Origin: JAFGJU01 sp964570935
Lineage (GTDB): Bacteria > Eisenbacteria > RBG-16-71-46 > JAFGJU01
Direction: 5' to 3'
Length of the DNA stretch: 16,277 nucleotides
NCBI GenBank assembly: GCA_964570935.1
Contig: CAZMZP010000049.1
Location: 1-16,277 of the forward strand
The translations under genes were made by a program, and so were the position numbers. The notes beneath the pieces were generated by a model. The model was not told where the DNA came from. It did not search any database and was given only the letters and a program-made list of their open reading frames with translations. Numbering within the stretch: the first letter of the stretch is position 1; each line of letters begins with the position of its first letter. Below, in pieces: positions 7,098 to 15,500 of the stretch.

Positions 7098-10000
7098 CTA
7101 CTCCGAGCCCGCGAGAGCTCCTTCTATCTCCGCGAATATCTGTTCGTCCTCGAAGCCGTTCTGCGTCGCCACACTGGCGGGGCAGGCGGCCACGCAGGTT
7201 CCGCATCCTTTGCACAGGGCCTCCTGCACGACCGACACGCCCTTCTCCTCGTCGAACTCGATCGCGGAGTACGGGCACAGGGCCAGGCAGGTCTTGCAGC
7301 CGGCGCAGAGCTCTTCGTCTATGTGCGACGTTATCGGCTCGATAACCACCTTGCCGGGGTCTAAGAGGGCCAGGGCGTTGGCCGCCGCCGCGGCGCCCTG
7401 CGCAACGGAGTCGGGTATGTCCTTCGGGCCCTGGCAGGCGCCCGCGAGGTAGATCCCGTCGGAGGCAGTCTGCACGGGTCCGAGCTTCGGATGCCTCTCC
7501 AGGAAGAAGCCTTCGCGGCTTCTGCCGATGTTGAGCCGTCTGGCCAGGTCGGCCGTGTCCTTCCTGGGCTCGAGGCCGTTGCACAGGATGACCATGTCGA
7601 CCGGGATCCGTCGGACCATGCCGAGCAGCGTGTCCTCGGCGCAGACAACGAGCTTACCCTCTTCATCGCGGGTCTCGGCCACGTTCGTGACTTCGGCGAC
7701 CTTGCCCCTGATGAAGGTGACTCCTTCCTCCATGACGCGCTTGTAGAACTCTTCGTAGCCCTTCCCGAACGCCCTTATGTCGATGTAGAACTCGAAGATC
7801 TTCGCGTCCGTCTTCTCCTTCACGAGATGGGAGAACTTCATCCCGTACATGCAGCAGACCCGCGAGCACCACTCGTTGTGGTTCTTGTCCCTGCTCCCGA
7901 TGCAGTGGACGATGGCAACGCTCTCCGGTTTCTTGCCGTTCTTGAGAAGGACGTTACCCATGGTGGGGCCGCTCGCGTGGCTCAGGCGCTCGAACTCCAG
8001 AGCGCTGAGTACGTTCGCGAGACGTCCGTGGCCGTACTGGTACATTTTGGAGGCGTCGAAAGTCTGGTAGCCAGTCGCGACTATTATGGCCCCGATGTCG
8101 ATCTCCTCGATCCTGTCCTTCGTTTCGTGGTCAACGGCCTTCGGCTCGCAGACTCTAACGCATTCCAGACACTCGCAGCAGACGGCGCAGTTGAGGCAGC
8201 GTCTTGCTTCCTCGACCGCGGCGCTCTCGTCGAAGCCCAGTTCGACCTCCTTGAAGCCGCCTGCGCGCGTGGATGTGCTCAGGGTGGGCATCTTCGCCCT
8301 TGCTTTTCTGACCACTCCTTCTTTGGGTACGTCCTTTACTCTGTCCCGCTCCTTGGGACGTCCCTCTTTCAAGTCAGTACCCGCGAAGTAGCGGTCAACG
8401 GATATCGCCGCTTCCTTCCCTGCCGCGACGGCTCCAATCACATCTGCAGGACCGGTAACGACGTCTCCTCCGGCAAAGATGCCCCTAATGCTTGTCTCCA
8501 TTGTCACGGGATCCGCCTGGATCGTGCCCCACTTCGTGAGGCCCACGTTCCTGGGCACCTGGCCCGGGTCCACCTGCTGGCCGATCGCTATGATCACGGT
8601 GTCCACGTCGACCTTGAACTCCGAACCCTTGACCGGCACCGGGCGTCTTCTTCCGCTCGCGTCGGGCTCACCCAGCTCCATGCGGATGCACTCGATGCTC
8701 GCGAGCTTCCCGTTTGCGGAGTTGACTTTGACCGGCGCCGCGAGAAAGTGGATCTTTACCCCCTCGTGCTCCATCTCCTCCACCTCGCTCGCCAGTGCCG
8801 GCATCTCCGCCCTGGATCTTCTGTATATTACGGTGACTTCCTTGGCGCCGAGACGCACGGAAACCCTGGCGGCGTCCACGGCCGCGTTGCCGCCGCCGAT
8901 CACTGCCACCCGCGGTCCCACGCCGACTTTGTCGCCAGCGTTGACCTGCTTCAGGAAGTTGAGCCCGTGAATGACGCCCGCCGTGTCCTCGCCGGGGATA
9001 CCCATCTTGGTGCTCACCCAGGCGCCGACCCCGACGAACACCGCGTCGTAACCCTGTTCGAACAGGTGCATTACGTCGGTGACCGGCGAATTCGTCTTTA
9101 TCTCCACGCCCATCTCCTGCACGTAGGAGATCTCACTGTCCAGGATGTTCTTGGGGAGTCTGAAATCCGGGATGCCGTACCGCAGGAGTCCTCCCGCCTG
9201 CGCGGCGGCCTCGAACACCGTGACGGGGTATCCCATGCGGACGAGGTCGTAGGCGCACGCGATGCCGGCAGGGCCGGAGCCGATGACGGCGACCTTCTTC
9301 GTCCGGGTGATTTCACAAGCGGACGCCTTCTCCCGGCCGTTCTTGAGCTCGTAGTCAGCCATGAAACGCTTGAGGGGCCTGATCGCGACGGGCTCGTCCA
9401 CCTTCGCGCGCTCGCACTCTTTCTCGCATGGATGTGTGCACACGCGTCCGCAGACCCCCGCGAACGGCATCGTCCTGCGCAGGATGTCCAGCGCTTCTCT
9501 GAACTTGCCCTGGCCGATCATGGCCACGTAAGCGTGCGCGTTCACGCCGGCTGGGCAGGTTGCCGAGCAGGGCGACTTGCCGCCTTTGTCTATGACGTAG
9601 GCGCCCGGGACGGCCTGCGGGAACGAGCGGTACACGGCCTTTCTCATCGACAGGCCCAGGTCGAACGCGAGCGGAGCCTCGACAGGGCAAACCTTGGCGC
9701 ACTCGCCGCAGCCGGTGCACTTCACCACGTCCACGTAGCGGGCCTTCTTCCTCACCTTGACTTTGAAGTTTCCCACGAAACCCGAAACACTCTCTATCTC
9801 GCTGTAGCTCATCAGCTCGATGTTCGGATGGGAGCCGACGGTGGTCATCTTGGGAGTCAGGATGCACGCGGAGCAGTCGAGAGTGGGGAACGTCTTGTCC
9901 AGCATCGCCATGTGGCCGCCGATGGAGGACTCTTTCTCGACCAGATAGACCTTCTTGCCCGCAGTCGCGCACAGAAGGGCGGCCTCTATGCCGGCGATGC

Positions 10001-10523
10001 CCCCGCCGACGACCATCACGGTCGGAACCACGGGGACCTCGGTCACCATGAGCGCTTTGTGACGCTGTACTCTGTTGACCGCGGCGCGCACCAGCTTCTT
10101 CGCCTTCTCCGTGGCCTTGAGCCTGTCCTCGGTGACCCACGAGCACTGCTCCCTGATGTTGGCCATCTGGAAGAGGAACTGGTTCAGGCCCGCGTCCTCG
10201 CAGGCGGCCCTGAACGTGATTTCGTGCATCAGGGGCGAACAGGAAGAAACCACGACTCTGGTCAGCCCAAGCTCCTTGATGTCCTTCTTGATGGTCTCCT
10301 GGCCCGGGTCCGAGCACATGTACTTGTTCTCTCTGGCCACGATGACGTTGGGGAGCGAAGACGAATACCGGACCACCTCTTCGACGTCCACGGTCTGGGA
10401 GATGTTCGTCCCGCAGTGGCAGATGTACACGCCTATTCGCTCGTTCCCGTTGGAGCCCGGGTCGATGAGGTCTCTGGCCTCGGGTTTCGCCTGAGTGCTG
10501 CTGGGTTTGGGACTGTCTGGCAT
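7098..10523 (-). CDS. hdrA: HdrA with an internal GltD/NfnB-like NAD(P)H oxidoreductase module
   Basis: 1141 residues, ATG at 10523 with GGAGG upstream; standard HdrA is about 650. Order: HdrA N-terminal domain (about 28-150; GVYICHCGTN, SSCSPLMHE); HdrA FAD domain starting VVGGGIAGIE (171-180) with PTLDCSACILTPKM (213-226); ferredoxin motif C269-C272-C275-C279; then an insert at about 313-720 with GltD-type Fe-S cysteines (C319, C323, C358, C362, C366, C370), FAD motif VIGSGPAG (413-420), NAD(P)H motif VIGGGNAAVDAAR (541-553) and YRRSRAEMPA (567-576), and second FAD motif GIFAGGDVV (681-689). The HdrA fold then resumes with a cysteine-dense cluster (C776-C792), IVHCIGSRD, WCSRVCCMYGMKFS, and two C-terminal [4Fe-4S] motifs (C1073-C1083, C1104-C1114). 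HdrA holds the bifurcating flavin. The reading frame is unbroken, so this is a genuine fusion. The YRRSR motif suggests NADPH preference, which is an inference. Confidence 0.95.
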   Translation of the reverse strand: MPDSPKPSSTQAKPEARDLIDPGSNGNERIGVYICHCGTNISQTVDVEEVVRYSSSLPNVIVARENKYMCSDPGQETIKKDIKELGLTRVVVSSCSPLMHEITFRAACEDAGLNQFLFQMANIREQCSWVTEDRLKATEKAKKLVRAAVNRVQRHKALMVTEVPVVPTVMVVGGGIAGIEAALLCATAGKKVYLVEKESSIGGHMAMLDKTFPTLDCSACILTPKMTTVGSHPNIELMSYSEIESVSGFVGNFKVKVRKKARYVDVVKCTGCGECAKVCPVEAPLAFDLGLSMRKAVYRSFPQAVPGAYVIDKGGKSPCSATCPAGVNAHAYVAMIGQGKFREALDILRRTMPFAGVCGRVCTHPCEKECERAKVDEPVAIRPLKRFMADYELKNGREKASACEITRTKKVAVIGSGPAGIACAYDLVRMGYPVTVFEAAAQAGGLLRYGIPDFRLPKNILDSEISYVQEMGVEIKTNSPVTDVMHLFEQGYDAVFVGVGAWVSTKMGIPGEDTAGVIHGLNFLKQVNAGDKVGVGPRVAVIGGGNAAVDAARVSVRLGAKEVTVIYRRSRAEMPALASEVEEMEHEGVKIHFLAAPVKVNSANGKLASIECIRMELGEPDASGRRRPVPVKGSEFKVDVDTVIIAIGQQVDPGQVPRNVGLTKWGTIQADPVTMETSIRGIFAGGDVVTGPADVIGAVAAGKEAAISVDRYFAGTDLKEGRPKERDRVKDVPKEGVVRKARAKMPTLSTSTRAGGFKEVELGFDESAAVEEARRCLNCAVCCECLECVRVCEPKAVDHETKDRIEEIDIGAIIVATGYQTFDASKMYQYGHGRLANVLSALEFERLSHASGPTMGNVLLKNGKKPESVAIVHCIGSRDKNHNEWCSRVCCMYGMKFSHLVKEKTDAKIFEFYIDIRAFGKGYEEFYKRVMEEGVTFIRGKVAEVTNVAETRDEEGKLVVCAEDTLLGMVRRIPVDMVILCNGLEPRKDTADLARRLNIGRSREGFFLERHPKLGPVQTASDGIYLAGACQGPKDIPDSVAQGAAAAANALALLDPGKVVIEPITSHIDEELCAGCKTCLALCPYSAIEFDEEKGVSVVQEALCKGCGTCVAACPASVATQNGFEDEQIFAEIEGALAGSE

Positions 10524-10581
10524 CGTTGCCTCCGATGGTGAGGGACGTTGTCGGTCACCGGCCGCCGTCTGGCCGTCGTGA

Positions 10582-11493
10582 TTATTTCCGCTGCTGCTTC
10601 ATGTATGGCGCCAGCATCTTCTCGGCGGAGACCATTTCCTTGCCGAGCAGAATGTCCTTCCGCGAGAGCCCCAGGGCCACGCCCAAGAGCTGGGTGAAGA
10701 ACAGGACGGGCATCGAAAGATTGGTGCCCATGAGCCGGTTGACGTCGCCCTGGTAGGCGTCCAGGTTGAAATGACACAAGGGGCAGCAGGTGACAACGCA
10801 GTGGGCGCCGTTCTTCACCGCCGAGTCCAGGAGGCTGCCGGCAAGCTTGAGCGCGACCGGCTGGGCCGTCGTCATAAGCATCCCGCCGCAGCATCTCGCC
10901 TTGACGGGGTAGTCAACCACTTCCGCTCCCAGCGCCCTGAACAGCCTGTCCATTGTGGTCGGGTTTTCGGCGTCGTCAAAAGTCGCGTACGGCCTGGTCA
11001 GCTGGCAGCCGTAGTATGGGGCAACACGCAGGCCGTTCAGTTTCACCTTGGCCTTTGCGGCGACGTTCTCGACTCCTATGTCGTTCACAATGACGTCTAG
11101 AAGATGCCGCACCCTGACCGCACCCGTGTACGTGAGGCCGACCGCGGAAAGCGCGTCGTTGACCTTGGCTTTGAGCTTCGCGTCCTCCTCGAGGTACTTG
11201 TTTGTCTTGTTGAGCGTCGTGTAGCATGCACTGCACACGGTAACCAGGTCGTGGCCGTTTCCGTTGGGCGACGGGTTCTGGGCGTTCGCCTTCTCGGCCA
11301 GAGCCAGGTTGCGGGCCGACACGGCGAACGACCGCAGCTCTCTCACGGACATGTAATTCGTTGCACCGCAGCAGTTCCAGTCTTCCAGCTCCACCAGGTT
11401 GGCTCCCAGGGCCTTGGACACGTTCCGCGCGGACGTGTCGTACGCCTTGTTGGAGACCTCCTGGGAGCAGCCGGGGTAATACCTGTAATCCAT
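10582..11493 (-). CDS. hdrB: heterodisulfide reductase subunit HdrB (two CCG domains)
   Basis: 303 residues, ATG at 11493, with GAGG upstream. It has both cysteine-rich CCG domains: C9, C41-C42 (DWNCCG), C87 and C90 (CSAC) in the first; C163 (YYGCQLTRP), C201-C202 (ARCCGG) and C236/C237 with C240 (TCCPLC) in the second. All ligands for the two noncubane [4Fe-4S] clusters of methanogen HdrB appear present, so it should be a competent disulfide-type reductase subunit rather than a degenerate one. In methanogens the acceptor is CoM-S-S-CoB; in bacteria it is generally unknown. It is 15 nt after hdrC and 58 nt before hdrA, in one operon. GlpC and lactate-utilisation LutA share CCG domains, but the neighbours decide for HdrB. 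Confidence 0.95.
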   Translation of the reverse strand: MDYRYYPGCSQEVSNKAYDTSARNVSKALGANLVELEDWNCCGATNYMSVRELRSFAVSARNLALAEKANAQNPSPNGNGHDLVTVCSACYTTLNKTNKYLEEDAKLKAKVNDALSAVGLTYTGAVRVRHLLDVIVNDIGVENVAAKAKVKLNGLRVAPYYGCQLTRPYATFDDAENPTTMDRLFRALGAEVVDYPVKARCCGGMLMTTAQPVALKLAGSLLDSAVKNGAHCVVTCCPLCHFNLDAYQGDVNRLMGTNLSMPVLFFTQLLGVALGLSRKDILLGKEMVSAEKMLAPYMKQQRK

Positions 11494-11508
11494 CTCGCCG
11501 CCTCCGTT

Positions 11509-12117
11509 TTATCTCGCCTGACCTGATTCGTTCGTTTCCAGACGCCGCATTATTCTGGCGAGCTCGTCCTGCTTCTTCACCCTCCCGGGCCTGAAAGACA
11601 GCCTTCCTCGCATGAGCAGCTTGATTCCCAGCGGGGCGATCCTGACCAACCCCAGGGGATTCGTCTTCATGTAGAAGCTGCTCAGGAGACTCAGTTCCGG
11701 GTTCCTGCCGTACCTGTCCACCAACCGCACGAACTCCCTGGACAGCACCGGCGCCGTCGCGCCGGGCGCATACAGGCCGTACTCGGCGCCGAGACGCTTG
11801 AGCTCGTACATCACGTCCGTCAGCTTTATGCCGGAGGGGCAGCGCACGGTGCAGGAGTAGCACGACGCGCACATCCATACGGTGTTGCTTCTCAGGACCC
11901 TGTCGAGCATTCCCGCCCTGAAGGCCGCGATTATCTCGCGCGGGGTGTAGTCCATGGCGTAGCTCGTCGGACACGACGCGCTGCACGTCCCGCACTGCAG
12001 GCAGAGCTTGATCTTCTCTCCCTCGGGGATCGAGTAGACGTCCTGAAGGAACTTCTCGCTCAACTGTGAGAGCACTCGAGCGTCGAGTTTGGCCGGGGCT
12101 GTGTGACTAGCGGGCAC
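11509..12117 (-). CDS. hdrC: heterodisulfide reductase subunit HdrC (two [4Fe-4S] clusters)
   Basis: 202 residues with a GTG start at 12117, chosen because AGGAGG sits six bases upstream and no closer ATG exists. Two [4Fe-4S] motifs are visible: CLQCGTCSASCP (C39, C42, C45, C49) and CASCYSCTVRCP (C83, C86, C89, C93), with the HdrC context TPREIIAAFRAGM between them and SGIKLTDVMYELK after. The C-terminal part (about 125-202) is basic and lacks cofactors or membrane helices, so this is the soluble HdrC that relays electrons from HdrA to HdrB rather than the membrane-linked DsrM/HdrE type. It is the first gene of hdrCBA. Confidence 0.94.
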   Translation of the reverse strand: MPASHTAPAKLDARVLSQLSEKFLQDVYSIPEGEKIKLCLQCGTCSASCPTSYAMDYTPREIIAAFRAGMLDRVLRSNTVWMCASCYSCTVRCPSGIKLTDVMYELKRLGAEYGLYAPGATAPVLSREFVRLVDRYGRNPELSLLSSFYMKTNPLGLVRIAPLGIKLLMRGRLSFRPGRVKKQDELARIMRRLETNESGQAR

Positions 12118-12177
12118 TTCGGTCCTCCTTGGCTTGGGGGAGCGCTGAGCAAACCTGGAAAGGCTCGGTGTGTGTGC

Positions 12178-12193
12178 GGCGAATCGCCGCCCA
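12178..12193 (-). promoter_or_regulatory. 16-bp element shared with the mvhD leader (hdrC copy)
   Basis: Minus strand TGGGCGGCGATTCGCC, overlapping a 15-bp palindrome GCGGCGATTCGCCGC (12176-12190, 7-bp arms around one base). It begins 6 bases after the putative -10 box, over the expected start of transcription, a typical repressor position. It is 15/16 identical to 6912-6927. A leader-RNA hairpin is the alternative reading. Confidence 0.5.
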
Positions 12194-12199
12194 GGAAGG

Positions 12200-12227
12200 A
12201 TAATATAATATTGTGATAATGTCTGAA
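12200..12227 (-). promoter_or_regulatory. putative sigma70-like promoter of hdrCBA
   Basis: On the minus strand TTCAGA (12227-12222) and TATTAT (12205-12200) are 16 bases apart within a strongly AT-rich patch. The -10 is good and the -35 moderate. Transcription would start near 12193, about 75 bases before the GTG of hdrC. Confidence 0.45.
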
Positions 12228-12292
12228 GAGACTATACAGGGTGGGCACAAAAAAATGGAGCTTGGAGCCATCGCTATCATCTTTCTGTTGCC

Positions 12293-12313
12293 GTCTGGCA
12301 GGTTAAGCCAGAC
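12293..12313. repeat. 7-bp stem hairpin upstream of hdrC
   Basis: GTCTGGC (12293-12299) and GCCAGAC (12307-12313) flank a 7-base loop, and the stem can extend by CCG/CGG across a 3-base bulge. No T-tract follows on either strand, so it is not a convincing terminator. Function unknown. Confidence 0.4.
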
Positions 12314-12334
12314 AACGGAGCTCGGAGTAGTAGT

Positions 12335-12351
12335 GTATCAATATATGATAC
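12335..12351. promoter_or_regulatory. 17-bp palindrome, operator-like
   Basis: GTATCA-ATATA-TGATAC, perfect 6-bp arms around a 5-base centre. On the minus strand its centre contains TATATT (12345-12340), which could act as a -10 box with TTGTGT (12367-12362) 16 bases upstream. A dimeric repressor bound here would block such a second, distal promoter of hdrC. Confidence 0.4.
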
Positions 12352-12459
12352 ATCCTCACAAACACAAACTAATGTAACATGGAGGGTCAAGCCTGTCAAC
12401 AGGAAAATGCAGGAATTCCCATGGACTCGGGTGGGACGACAGACTGGGCCGCCAAGCAG

Positions 12460-12493
12460 GGAGCCCACGGCTGCTGGTCGTGCCGTGGGCTCC
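12460..12493 (-). terminator. terminator-like hairpin after the S41 protease gene
   Basis: A 12-bp GC-rich inverted repeat (12460-12471 with 12482-12493, 10-base loop) lies 30 bases past the stop of the protease gene. The stem is strong but no T-rich tail follows, so it may need Rho or only protect the 3' end. Confidence 0.5.
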
Positions 12494-12522
12494 TGGGTAG
12501 AGGCGCTAACTCTGTGTAATTT

Positions 12523-15500
12523 CTACTTATCCTCTTCCTTCAGACCCATTCCACTCCTGTCCGGGTATGACGGGATCGGCGGCATGCGGAACGGGTGCTT
12601 CGCGACCTCGTTCAGCATGTAGTCTATGGCCGCGTCGAGCTGCGGGTCTCCGCCGTTCACCATCAACGCCGGATCGTCCACAACCTCTATGTCCGGCTCG
12701 ACTCCGTGGCCTTCGACGCCCCAAGTGCCGTCAGTCTCAAAGAAAGCGAACCTCGGCACCGTCACCACGCCACCATCAATCAGCTCCGGGTTGCCCGAGA
12801 TTCCGACCAGGCCCCCCCAGGTGCGCATGCCGATGAGCTTGCCGACTCCCGCCTTCCTGAAGAGGTAGGGGAACATGTCGCCGCCCGAGCCGGCGAGCCC
12901 GTTAATGAGCATGCACTTGGGGCCGTGGTGTGCATCGCCCGGCGAGGGCTCGACCTTCCTGGTGTCGCGTCTTGCCCAGTAACTGGTCACCGGCCGGTTC
13001 AGGAGCTCCACGAAGCGAGACGGCACCTGACCGCCCTGGTTCCATCTCTCGTCTATGATGAGCCCCTGTTTGGCCAGCTGGCCGTAGAACTGTCGCACTA
13101 GCTCGTTCTGGCCGGGGATGCTCGTGTCGGGAACGTAGATGTACCCGACCTTGCCGTCGGTCTTCTTGTCGACGTACGCGCGGTTCTTCTCGATCCATGC
13201 ACGGAACCTGAGAACCTGCTCGTTGGGCAGGAGCTCCACGATGACCTTCCGGGCCTTGTCCGTGAGCTTGGGCTCGTCGCTCACCGTGATGGTGACCGTC
13301 TTCCCCGCCAGGCCCAGGAATGCCGCCCAGGGGTCCTTCTCCGTGTCTATCGGCACTCCGTTCACAGCCAGCAGATAGTCGCCCGTCTTGACCTTGACAC
13401 CGGGCTGACTGAGCGGCCCTCTGGCGTCAGCGTCCCACGGCCCGCCCTCGAGAATTCTGGAGACCCTATAAACGCCGTTGTGCAGCTCGAAGTCGCATCC
13501 CAGCATGCCGACCGACACATTCGGCCCCCTGTCAGGGTCATTGCCCCAGTAGTAGGCATGTCCCACGCTGAGCTCGCCTATCATCTCCCCTATCACGAAG
13601 CTGAGGTCCTCTCGCGAAGCACAGTCTTTGAGCATCGGCTCGTACTGCTTCCGGACCGCGTTCCAGTCGACTCCGTGCATGTTCGGAGCGTAGAAGTAAT
13701 CGCGCTGGAGTCGCCATGCCTCGTAGAACATCTGACGCCATTCCTCGCGCGGGTCCACCTCCGCCCTCATGCCGGACGTGGCCAGCGGTGAGTCCATCTT
13801 CTGGTCTGCTTTGGTGTCGATGATTGCCCAGGTCTTGTCGCTGACCACCAACAGCTTCTTGCCGTCGGCCGACATCGCAGACCCGGACACGCCGCTGACG
13901 ACAGTCTTCTCCTTCTCCTTGTCGTCGTCCAGGTCGAGTATGTGGATGGAGCCCCTGGGTGCCTCGTCCTCGTCGCTTTCGATGCCCTGGAGCTTGTATC
14001 TCATGTACAAGAGCTTGCCGTCGCTGTTGACACACAGACTCGAGAAGCGACCCTTGTCCGCCGGCAGCGGCACGGCTCTCTGCTCGAAGCCCTGCAGGTC
14101 TATCTTGACTGGCTCGGGCTTCTTCTTGTCTTTGCCCTTATCCTCTTCGTCCTTTGACTCTTTGGCCGTCTTCTTGTCCTTGGACTTCTTCCCGGAATCC
14201 TTGTCGCCCTCATCGCCTTCCTTGTCCGCGTCCTTATCGCCCTTACCCGGCTTTTCCTCGTCCCACTCCTCCTGGTCGATCTTGGGGGCGAGGGGCGAGA
14301 GACTGTCTGCGCTCAACGGCACCACGCAGAGCCGGCCGGTGTTGGCGTATATCCATGTCGAGCCGACGTCCTCGTACATGGGACCGGCGAAGTCCATCTG
14401 GCTCACGTAGTAGAAGTACTTGCCCTCGCGGTCGAAGGCGGGCGAGCTGGCGTTGAACAGCCCGCTCGTCACTTTGTGCTTCTCGTTCTTCTCGACGTTG
14501 TAAAGCCAGATGCAGCCGGGCTGCGACAGAGACTCCTGGAGCACGAATGCCAGCCAGTTGGAGTCGCTGGACCAGCTCAGGCCCTGCTGCCACTGCGACT
14601 CGTTGTGAGCTATCGTTCTGGTCTCGGCCTTCTCCACGTTCAGGATGAAGAGTGTGTTGGAATCGTCCCAGAAGGACAGCCACTTGGAGTCAGGAGACCA
14701 GGTAATGTTGGAGATGAACCCGCTCGACCGGTTGGTGAGCTTCCGCTCTTCGCCGCTTCCGTCGGACTTCCTGACGTACATGTTGTACTCGCCCGTGGCG
14801 TCGGAGGAGTAGGCTATCCATTTCTTGTCCGGGCTCCACATCGGCTCGCGCTCGGCCACGCCGCTCGTGCGGGTCAGGTTCAAAGCCGTGCCCTTCTCGA
14901 CCGGGACCGACCAAATATCACCTCTGGCCCCGAACACTGCTCTCTTGCCGGTGCTGGATATGTCGCCAGTCTGGATGAAATCGCCCTCGTCCAAGGCCTG
15001 CACCCGCAATTTGGGCGTGTCACCCGGTATCGTGACCTTCACCGTGCGGGCCTCTTCGGTCTTAAGGTCGAGCAGGCGAAGCTCCGGGCCGTACTGGAAC
15101 ACGATCTCCCCCTGGCCGTTGTCGCCCGGGCCTATTGATGGGAACTTGACGTCGTAGTCCGAGTAGCGCGTCACCTGGCGCCGCTCCCCGGTCTTCGTGT
15201 CGTATACCCACACGTTCAGGCGGTGGGCCGAGCCGTCGTCAGAGATGTAGTAGACGCGCTCCCCGTGCCACATAGGCTGGGCGTCGTTACCCTTCCAGTC
15301 CGTTATCTTCTTCGAGGCGTGAGTGTTCAAGTTGAACAGCCATATGTCGCCTGCCATGCCGCCCATGTAGCGCTTCCAGGTCCTGGTCTCGGAGGCATAA
15401 GGAGTGTAGGCCAGCCACTCACCGTCGGGGCTCACGCGGGCGCTCATGCCGTACGGAACCGGCATTTTCTCGGGCATTCCTCCGCCCGCGGGCACGGTGA

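Larger units (their letters stand above)
12118..12522. other. 405-bp intergenic regulatory region upstream of hdrC
   Basis: No credible gene is present: the short open frames here have no ribosome site and no recognisable protein. The stretch 12200-12420 is markedly richer in A and T than the genes on either side. It holds the putative hdrC promoter, a copy of the 16-bp element, a hairpin, a 17-bp palindrome and the terminator-like hairpin of the S41 protease gene, each listed separately. Confidence 0.7.

Noticed and set aside
7098..10523. The idea that the long hdrA is two or three genes joined by a sequencing error
   Set aside because: The frame is open throughout, and the HdrA motifs before and after the insert are complementary halves of one protein rather than two full copies.
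7491..10541. A plus-strand open frame of 1016 codons antisense to hdrA
   Set aside because: It mirrors a strongly supported HdrA reading frame, has no recognisable domain and is His/Arg/Val-rich as expected for the reverse of GC-rich coding DNA.
12118..12522. A small gene, tRNA or CRISPR array in the largest intergenic gap
   Set aside because: No repeated units, no cloverleaf and no open frame with a ribosome site were found; only promoter-like and palindromic elements are visible.
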